From the NCBI RefSeq assembly GCF_003130795.1, contig NZ_CP029357.1, positions 372,001 to 436,000 on the forward strand: a stretch of DNA of 64,000 bases, given 5' to 3'. Positions 56,996 to 64,000 of the stretch are shown piece after piece. The notes beneath the pieces were generated by a model, which saw only the letters and a program-made list of their open reading frames with translations, ran no database searches and was not told where the DNA came from. The DNA comes from Azospirillum thermophilum. Lineage in GTDB: Bacteria; Pseudomonadota; Alphaproteobacteria; Azospirillales; Azospirillaceae. Position 1 is the first letter of the stretch. Each line of letters starts with the position of its first letter. A program made the translations under genes and the position numbers.

Positions 56996-57070
56996 CCGGC
57001 AGGGGGCGCGTCCGCCTGCCAGCCCCGCCCCAATCGGCATAGGGTGCGACCCGAGAAGGTCGCACCCCTG

Positions 57071-57108
57071 CCACACCACCCGGCATGCGGGTCCGCACCG
57101 GGCGGTTC
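57071..57108 (-). ncRNA. Group II intron domain V
   Basis: The catalytic hairpin is formed by CCCGGTGCGG and the complementary GCATGCCGGG arm. It begins with the CGC triad and is followed at once by the domain VI stem GGGTGCGACC/GGGTCGCACCC. Confidence 0.75.
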
Positions 57109-57120
57109 GGGGGATTGAGG

Positions 57121-58485
57121 TCATGCGAGCCTGGGCAGTCCGAGTTGGTCTGCCCATTTGATCGTGAGGACTGCATTGAGAAGCTTGCCGCTGTTGCCCC
57201 ACCAGGGTCGGCCATTGGCCGCGATTTGTTGGGCGACGGCGGGCTTGGCCCCTCTGGCCGTCAGTTCCCGGAAGATGGTCTTCCCCCGCTTCCACTGCTT
57301 GAGCTGAATGGCCCGCAGCCGGTGGCGTATCCATTCGTCCAGCGTTCGCCGGACCTTTGGAGTTTGCGCCAGTCGGAAGTAGGCTTTCCAGCCCAGCAGG
57401 AAATCGCGCAGCCTCGCCACCACCGCGGCCATCGACCGTCCCGTCAGCCGGGGCGTCAGGTCGCGGATGTGGTCCTTGAACGCCGTGATCGCCTTGTCGG
57501 CGACCCTCCGCCTGACCTCTCCCTTCGGTCCGGCCCAGAAGGCATAGCCGAGGAATTTGCGGCCGAAGACGGGGGCCACGGCGCTCTTGGCTTCGTTCAC
57601 CGTCAGGTGCAACCGGCCATGGAGGCGCCGCAGCAGGGCCATCACCCGCTCTCCCGCCCGACGCGACCGCACATGGACGTTGCAGTCGTCGGCGTAGCGG
57701 CAGAAGGCATGGCCCCGGCGTTCCAGTTCCTTGTCCACCTCGTCCAGGATCAGATTGGCCAGCAGCGGCGACAGCGGTCCCCCTTGCGGGGAACCCGTCC
57801 GACGCCGTGCGACCGCCCCATCGTCCTCCATGACGCCGGCATCCAGGTAGGCCCGCACCAGCCGGATGATGGCCGGGTCCGGGACCCTCTTGGACAGACG
57901 GTCGATCAGAAGGTCATGGTCGATCCGGTCGAAGAACTTCTCCAGGTCCACATCCACGACGATCCGCCGGCCGGACTGCACGAAGCTTTGCGCCGCAAGG
58001 ACGGCGTCGTGCGCACTCCGGCCGGGACGGAAGCCGTAACTGTGGTCGCTGAAGCCGGGATCGAGGATCGGCTGGAGAACTTGCAGCATCGCCTGTTGGA
58101 TCAGGCGGTCCGTCACCGGGGGAATGCCGAGTTCGCGCTCGCCACCCCCAGGTTTCGGGATCATCACGCGACGCACCGGCTGCGGCCGGTACGTCCCCTC
58201 CCGCAGGCTGTCGCGGATCGCCGGCCAGCGGCTCTTCAGCAGTGCGGCGGTCTGGTCGATGTCCAGGCCGTCCACTCCCGCTGCACCCCCGTTGGCCCGC
58301 ACCTTCCTCAACGCTCGCAGAAGGTTCTCTCGCGCCAGGACCGCATCCAGCAGCCCCGGCCCCATGGCGTCCGTGTCCCGGCGCGGGCGCTCGGCTTCGT
58401 CAAGACGGGCCTCCGGACGGGCTTCACCCGTCCTCCTCTCCCGCCTCCCGGATCGCTCCGGCATCTGACGCATGGCCTCACGCAT
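57121..58485 (-). CDS. ltrA: Group II intron reverse transcriptase/maturase
   Basis: This 454-residue intron-encoded protein has the reverse transcriptase blocks NGGAAGVDGLDIDQ, RVMIPKPGGGERELGIPPVTDRLIQQA, YGFRPGRSAHDAV, VVDVDLEKFFDRIDHD, GSPQGGPLSPLLANLIL and the active-site FCRYADD. The maturase domain follows with FLGYAFW and DFLLGWKAYFRLAQ. It has no HNH endonuclease domain, as usual for class C introns. It promotes intron splicing and reverse-splicing into new sites. The ATG has GGAG about 11 bases upstream; longer upstream starts lie in intron RNA. The frame is intact, so the intron may still be active. Confidence 0.92.
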   Translation of the reverse strand: MREAMRQMPERSGRRERRTGEARPEARLDEAERPRRDTDAMGPGLLDAVLARENLLRALRKVRANGGAAGVDGLDIDQTAALLKSRWPAIRDSLREGTYRPQPVRRVMIPKPGGGERELGIPPVTDRLIQQAMLQVLQPILDPGFSDHSYGFRPGRSAHDAVLAAQSFVQSGRRIVVDVDLEKFFDRIDHDLLIDRLSKRVPDPAIIRLVRAYLDAGVMEDDGAVARRRTGSPQGGPLSPLLANLILDEVDKELERRGHAFCRYADDCNVHVRSRRAGERVMALLRRLHGRLHLTVNEAKSAVAPVFGRKFLGYAFWAGPKGEVRRRVADKAITAFKDHIRDLTPRLTGRSMAAVVARLRDFLLGWKAYFRLAQTPKVRRTLDEWIRHRLRAIQLKQWKRGKTIFRELTARGAKPAVAQQIAANGRPWWGNSGKLLNAVLTIKWADQLGLPRLA

Positions 58486-58950
58486 CGTCGGGTGGACTCC
58501 ATTCTCCCTCGTTCGGCCCTTCGGTCCGGCTCGCGCCTCGCCTACTATGGCCTCTGCTGACTTCCCGCTCCGGCTCGACGCCGTCGCCCTTTCAGGCGCA
58601 AGGCGGGATCCCCCAGGTAAGAACGCGTTCCTTCGCTGCACGACCGCCGGATTTACGCCACCGACCCTTGGTCACAAGAGCTTCGCGGTTCCATGCCCGC
58701 TCGCCCTGGTCGGCACCGCCTCATATCCGGTTCTTGTTCATCGGCCCGCAGCTGCGATCCACGCTTCCTTCCCACGGTCGGTTGCCCTTCCGCAGTTGCG
58801 CTTCTCTTCGTTCGCCGTGACCAGCTTACGGAGGGACTTACACCCTCAAGAACGCGCCCATGCTGGGCGCACAAGAAAAAACCCGCGGCCGATGAGGGCC
58901 GCGGGGGCTGCGGATGCGCAAAGTCGGGGAGAGAACGCTTCGATAAGGGG
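58486..58950 (-). other. Group II intron 5' RNA domains and fruA downstream region
   Basis: From 58872 down to the maturase start lie the structured intron RNA domains I-III or IV, which do not encode a protein. Above 58872 is the fruA terminator and about 40 bases of spacer. No further gene was seen. Confidence 0.65.
58875..58905 (-). terminator. Terminator of the fruBKA operon, target of the intron
   Basis: CCCGCGGCC and GGCCGCGGG form a 9-bp stem with a 6-base loop, followed on the minus strand by TTTTTTCTT. The group II intron begins directly after this tail. Confidence 0.9.
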
Positions 58951-60756
<1,806 letters not shown>

Positions 60757-60767
60757 CCGCCGCTCCG

Positions 60768-61742
60768 TTAGAGTTTCGTTACGCGGACCTGGGATGCGAG
60801 AGCCCGCACGGCGTCGGCACCGGGCAGGTTGGGACCGAAGCAGCCGAGCTTGGCCACCGCGAAGGCGACGGACAGCCGGGCGACCCCCTCCAGCGGGACG
60901 CCGTCGCGGAAGGCGGCGATCAGGCCGGCGACCATCGCGTCGCCGGCCCCGACGGTGCTGAGGGTCTGGACGGGCGGCAGGCCGGCGCGCAGCGCGCCCT
61001 CCTCCGCCAGGAACAGGGCGCCGTCGGCGCCGAGCGAGACGACCACGACGCCGACGCCGCGGGCGCGCAGGCCGCGCGCGGCGTCGAGGATGGCGTCCTC
61101 GGTCGGCAGCGGCCGGCCGGCCCAGGCCTCCAGCTCGTGCCGGTTGGGCTTGATGCAGTAGGGCAGCCGCGGGGCCGCGAGCGCGGCGGCCAGCGGATCG
61201 CCGCTGCTGTCGAGCACCACCCGGACGCCGCGGCCGGCAAGGTCGGCCGTGAGGTCGGCATAGCAGCCGGCGGGCAGTCCTTCGGGCAGGCTGCCGGCCA
61301 GCAGGACGAGGCTGCCGGGGACGGCCAGCCCGTGCAGGATCGCCCGCACCCGCTCCAGGTCGGCGGCCGAGGCGGTCAGGCCCGGCAGGTTGATGTCGGT
61401 GGTGTCGCCGCTCGCCAGATCGGCGATCTTGACGTTGATGCGCGTCTCCCCCGCCACCAGGGCGAAACGGTCGGTGATGCCCTTGGCGGCGAAGAGGGCG
61501 CCGAAGGGGGCCGTGTTGTTGGCGCCGAGCAACCCGGTGGCGACGACCGGGGCGCCCCAGTCGGCGAGGCAGCTCGCGACGTTGACGCCCTTGCCGCCGG
61601 CATTGTGGCGGACCTCGCGCGCCCGGTGGACGGTGCCGGGCCTCAGCGCCTCCACCGTGATGGTCTGGTCGATCGCCGGGTTCAGCGTGACGGTGACGAT
61701 GGGGACCTGGGCAAGGGGCGCCTGGGAAGAGGGAGCGGTCAT
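60768..61742 (-). CDS. fruK: 1-phosphofructokinase
   Basis: This 324-residue PfkB-family kinase phosphorylates fructose 1-phosphate to fructose 1,6-bisphosphate. [16 protein letters not shown] near residue 17, the substrate motif [18 protein letters not shown], and the C-terminal PfkB signature [16 protein letters not shown] with the catalytic Asp near 265 are visible. It starts with an ATGA overlap with fruB and precedes fruA by 11 bases. Confidence 0.95.
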   Translation of the reverse strand: MTAPSSQAPLAQVPIVTVTLNPAIDQTITVEALRPGTVHRAREVRHNAGGKGVNVASCLADWGAPVVATGLLGANNTAPFGALFAAKGITDRFALVAGETRINVKIADLASGDTTDINLPGLTASAADLERVRAILHGLAVPGSLVLLAGSLPEGLPAGCYADLTADLAGRGVRVVLDSSGDPLAAALAAPRLPYCIKPNRHELEAWAGRPLPTEDAILDAARGLRARGVGVVVVSLGADGALFLAEEGALRAGLPPVQTLSTVGAGDAMVAGLIAAFRDGVPLEGVARLSVAFAVAKLGCFGPNLPGADAVRALASQVRVTKL

Positions 61743-64000
61743 GACGCCCCTCCCCCGTCGAGCGCGCGCACGGCGTCGGCGGTCTCGCAGGCGATGGCCC
61801 GGGCGGCGAGGTCCTGCAGGGCGGACAGGTCGCTGTCGCGCAGCCGGTCCTTGACCGCCGGGATGTCGTGCGGGGTCATCGACAGCTCGCGCACGCCGAG
61901 ACCGGTCAGCAGGGCGGCGCCGAAGGGATCGCCGGCGATGCCGCCGCACACCCCGACCCAGCGGCCGTGACGGGCGGCGCCCTCCACCGTCATGCGGATC
62001 AGCCGCAGCACCGCCGGGTGCAGGCTGTCGGCCTCCGCCGCGAGGTCGGGGTGCTGGCGGTCGATGGCGAGCGCGTACTGCGTCAGGTCGTTGGTGCCGA
62101 TCGAGAAGAAATCGACGTGGCGGGCGAACATGTCGGCCTGCACGGCGGCGGCCGGCACCTCCACCATGATGCCGAGCGGCACGGCCGGGGCGTCGAGCTC
62201 CGCCCGGATGCGGTCGCAGGCGGCGCGCAGGGCCTCCACCTCGCGCAGCGAGGTGATCATCGGGAACATGATCGACAGGGCGCCGCCCTGCTTCGCCGCC
62301 CGGTAGAGGGCGCGGAGCTGCGGTTCCAGCAGGTCGGGCTGGCGCAGCAGCAGCCGGGCGCCGCGCACGCCGAGGAAGGGGTTCTCCTCCTGCGGGAGCT
62401 GGAGGTGCGGCACCTGCTTGTCGCCGCCGATGTCGAGGGTGCGGACGATCAGCGGACGGCCGTCCAGCGCCTCCAGCATGGCGCGGTAGGTCTCGTACTG
62501 CTCCTCCTCGCCGGGAGCGTCGGAGCGTTCGAGGAACAGGAACTCGGTGCGCATCAGCCCGACCCCCTCGGCCCCTTGCGACAGGGCGACCGGGACCTGG
62601 TCCGGGCGGTTGACGTTGGCGCCGATCTCCACCGTGTGGCCGTCGCGGGTGCGGGCGGGCAGGCCGCGCCGCTCCTCCTCCCGCGCCTTGCGCTCGGCCT
62701 GCCGGGCGATCCAGGCCCCGGCGGACTCCAGGTCGGCCGGGCCGGGGTCGAGGTGCAGGCGCCCGCCCTGCCCGTCCAGCACCGCCGGGGTGCCGTCGGC
62801 CAGCTCCAGCAGAGCCTTGCCGCCGGCGACGATGGCCGGCAGGCCCAGCGTGCGCGCCAGGATGGCGGTGTGGGAGGTCGGGCCGCCCTGGGCGGTGGCG
62901 AGGCCGATGACCCGGCTCATGTCCAGCCCGGCGGTGTCGGAGGGCGAGAGGTCGTCCGCCACCAGGATGCAGGGCTGGTCCGGCAGGTCGTGGATGGAGC
63001 CGATGCGCAGCGACGGGTCGATGCGCGCCAGCACCCGCTGGCCCACGTCGCGCAGGTCGGCGGCGCGGGCGGCGAGCACCGGGTTGTTGAGGGCCGACAG
63101 GCTGCCCGCCGTGCGCTCCACCGCCTCGTGCCACGACCAGGCGACGCCGTGCCCCTCGACCATGAGCTGGCAGGCGAGCGTGATGAGGTCGGTGTCGTTC
63201 AGCAGCTCCGCCTGGGCGCGGAAGATGCCGGCCTCGGCGGCGCCAAGCCGGCGGCCGGTATCGTCGGCGAGCGCCTTCAGGTGCTGGCGGGTCAGGGTCA
63301 GCGCCTCGTGCAGCCGGTCGCCGCCGTTGATCAGCGGCGAGGGCTGGTCGGGCACCGTCAGGTCGGCCGGCGGCAGCACATGCACCGGGCCGATGGCGAG
63401 GCCGGGGCTGGCGCCGATGCCGACCACCACGGGCAGCGCGCCGGGCGGGGTCCAGCCCTGGGCGGCGCTGCGGGCACGCAGGGCCGCGGCCTTGGCGTCC
63501 GCCTTCTCCTGCGCGCTGAGGCGGGTGATGACCGCCTTCAGCCGGGCGAGCGCCGCGGTGGCGTCGCCCCCCTCCGCCGAGACGACGATGCCGTCGCCGG
63601 CGCGCAGGCCGAGCTGGAGGAGCGAGACCAGCGCCTTGGCGTCGGCCACCTGGTCGCCGTGGCGCACCTGGATGCGGGCGGCGAAGCTGCGCGCCGTTTC
63701 CACCCAGGTCGAGGCCGGGCGCGCGTGCAGGCCGGTCGGATAGTCCACCACCCACTCGAAGCTCTCGGCGAGGTCGCCGCCGGGGCCGGCGACGGGGGCC
63801 GCCTGATCCTCCGACAGGGCGGCGATCAGCAGGGCCGGGTCGGTGGCGGTGAAGAGGGAGGACAGCCGCGCCTCGTCCTGCATCAGCCGGGTCAGGCGGC
63901 GCAGGATGCCGATGTGCGCGTCGGACTGGGCGGCGATGGCGACGACGAGATGGGCCGTCTGGCCGGGGTTCCATTCCACCCCGCCCGGCACCTGGAGCAC
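61739..64000 (-). CDS. fruB: Fused PTS IIA(Fru)-HPr-enzyme I, 5' end missing
   Basis: At least 753 residues are in view; the start lies beyond the right edge. The order is the end of a fructose IIA domain, then HPr with the phospho-histidine in [11 protein letters not shown] about 90 residues in, then enzyme I ([19 protein letters not shown], phospho-histidine in [39 protein letters not shown], and the C-terminal PEP-binding [18 protein letters not shown]). It is a complete phosphoryl-transfer chain for fructose uptake from PEP to FruA. The IIA active-site histidine lies outside the window. It overlaps fruK by ATGA. Confidence 0.95.
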   Translation of the reverse strand: MLQVPGGVEWNPGQTAHLVVAIAAQSDAHIGILRRLTRLMQDEARLSSLFTATDPALLIAALSEDQAAPVAGPGGDLAESFEWVVDYPTGLHARPASTWVETARSFAARIQVRHGDQVADAKALVSLLQLGLRAGDGIVVSAEGGDATAALARLKAVITRLSAQEKADAKAAALRARSAAQGWTPPGALPVVVGIGASPGLAIGPVHVLPPADLTVPDQPSPLINGGDRLHEALTLTRQHLKALADDTGRRLGAAEAGIFRAQAELLNDTDLITLACQLMVEGHGVAWSWHEAVERTAGSLSALNNPVLAARAADLRDVGQRVLARIDPSLRIGSIHDLPDQPCILVADDLSPSDTAGLDMSRVIGLATAQGGPTSHTAILARTLGLPAIVAGGKALLELADGTPAVLDGQGGRLHLDPGPADLESAGAWIARQAERKAREEERRGLPARTRDGHTVEIGANVNRPDQVPVALSQGAEGVGLMRTEFLFLERSDAPGEEEQYETYRAMLEALDGRPLIVRTLDIGGDKQVPHLQLPQEENPFLGVRGARLLLRQPDLLEPQLRALYRAAKQGGALSIMFPMITSLREVEALRAACDRIRAELDAPAVPLGIMVEVPAAAVQADMFARHVDFFSIGTNDLTQYALAIDRQHPDLAAEADSLHPAVLRLIRMTVEGAARHGRWVGVCGGIAGDPFGAALLTGLGVRELSMTPHDIPAVKDRLRDSDLSALQDLAARAIACETADAVRALDGGGAS

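Larger units (their letters stand above)
57039..58872 (-). mobile_element. Group II intron, class C-like, with maturase ORF
   Basis: The RNA reads on the minus strand. Its 5' end is GTGCGCCCAGCATGGGCGC at 58872, the typical group II start, followed by GAGGGTGTAAGTCCCTCC. Domain V is recognised at 57071-57108 as CCGCCCGGTGCGGACCCGCA followed by TGCCGGGTGGTGTGG, with the CGC triad of class C introns. A domain VI hairpin then ends near 57039 in CCCTAT. The 5' boundary sits three bases after the T-tract of the fruA terminator, the usual class C target. The element is about 1.83 kb. The 3' boundary could be off by a few bases. Confidence 0.8.

Noticed and set aside
57040..57068. Terminator of the chemoreceptor gene
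   Set aside because: The perfect GGGTGCGACC hairpin is better explained as domain VI of the group II intron, since domain V lies directly beside it. It could still act as a terminator on the plus strand.

Overview
The window is a very GC-rich bacterial chromosome or chromid segment. Its gene content suggests an alphaproteobacterium of the Rhodospirillales, most likely Azospirillum or a near relative: a malic enzyme with a phosphotransacetylase tail, a fused fructose PTS, many FCD-type GntR regulators, ActP/DUF485 acetate uptake and uronate catabolism. The taxon is an inference; no rRNA or other marker is present. No tRNA, CRISPR array or insertion sequence was recognised. The only mobile element is one group II intron.

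Layout. 0-4 kb (minus): end of a patatin gene, an SDR, a DUF2231 membrane protein, and the acetate/solute symporter ActP with its DUF485 partner. 4.2-7.8 kb (plus): a Cache/PAS hybrid sensor kinase, broken by a one-base frameshift, and an OmpR-type regulator. 8-13.1 kb: an acyl-CoA ligase, EtfBA and acyl-CoA dehydrogenase operon. 13.2-21 kb: a hexuronate block (GntR regulator, mgsA, uxaC, uxaA), then purT and a frameshifted pyk. mgsA, uxaC and pyk share one AT-rich operator-like motif. 21-37.2 kb (all minus): a citrate block read from right to left, comprising a DUF2384 mini-protein, an AbrB membrane protein, a PhoB/TctD-like regulator, a sensor kinase fused to a periplasmic binding protein, maeB, a FAH-fold enzyme, citCDEFXG, a hydrolase and a 2HCT carrier. 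Five putative transcription units in this block are preceded by a Pho-box-like pair of CTGTC half-sites, 11 bp apart. 37.3-42.2 kb: a FecCD-type siderophore importer, a YqjI-like PadR regulator and DUF2218. 42.2-45.9 kb: mannonate branch (GntR, uxuA, SDR, GntR). 46-51.9 kb: a GntR-controlled polyamine/opine-type ABC importer with a hydantoin/allantoin racemase. 52.2-55 kb: serine uptake (frameshifted) and serine deaminase. 55.3-64 kb: a chemoreceptor, a class C-like group II intron next to the fruA terminator, and fruA, fruK and partial fruB.

How it fits together. Most modules feed pyruvate or acetyl-CoA: hexuronates through UxaC/UxuA/UxaA to KDG; citrate through citrate lyase to oxaloacetate and acetate, with the FAH enzyme and malic enzyme as candidate routes to pyruvate; serine through SdaA; fructose through the PTS; acetate through ActP. 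The most notable observation is the citrate block. It has a covalent kinase-binding-protein fusion and a repeated direct-repeat box, which together look like a self-contained tricarboxylate-sensing regulon.

Three genes (sensor kinase, pyk, sdaC) are each repaired by adding a single C. Consensus error should be excluded before treating them as real mutations.
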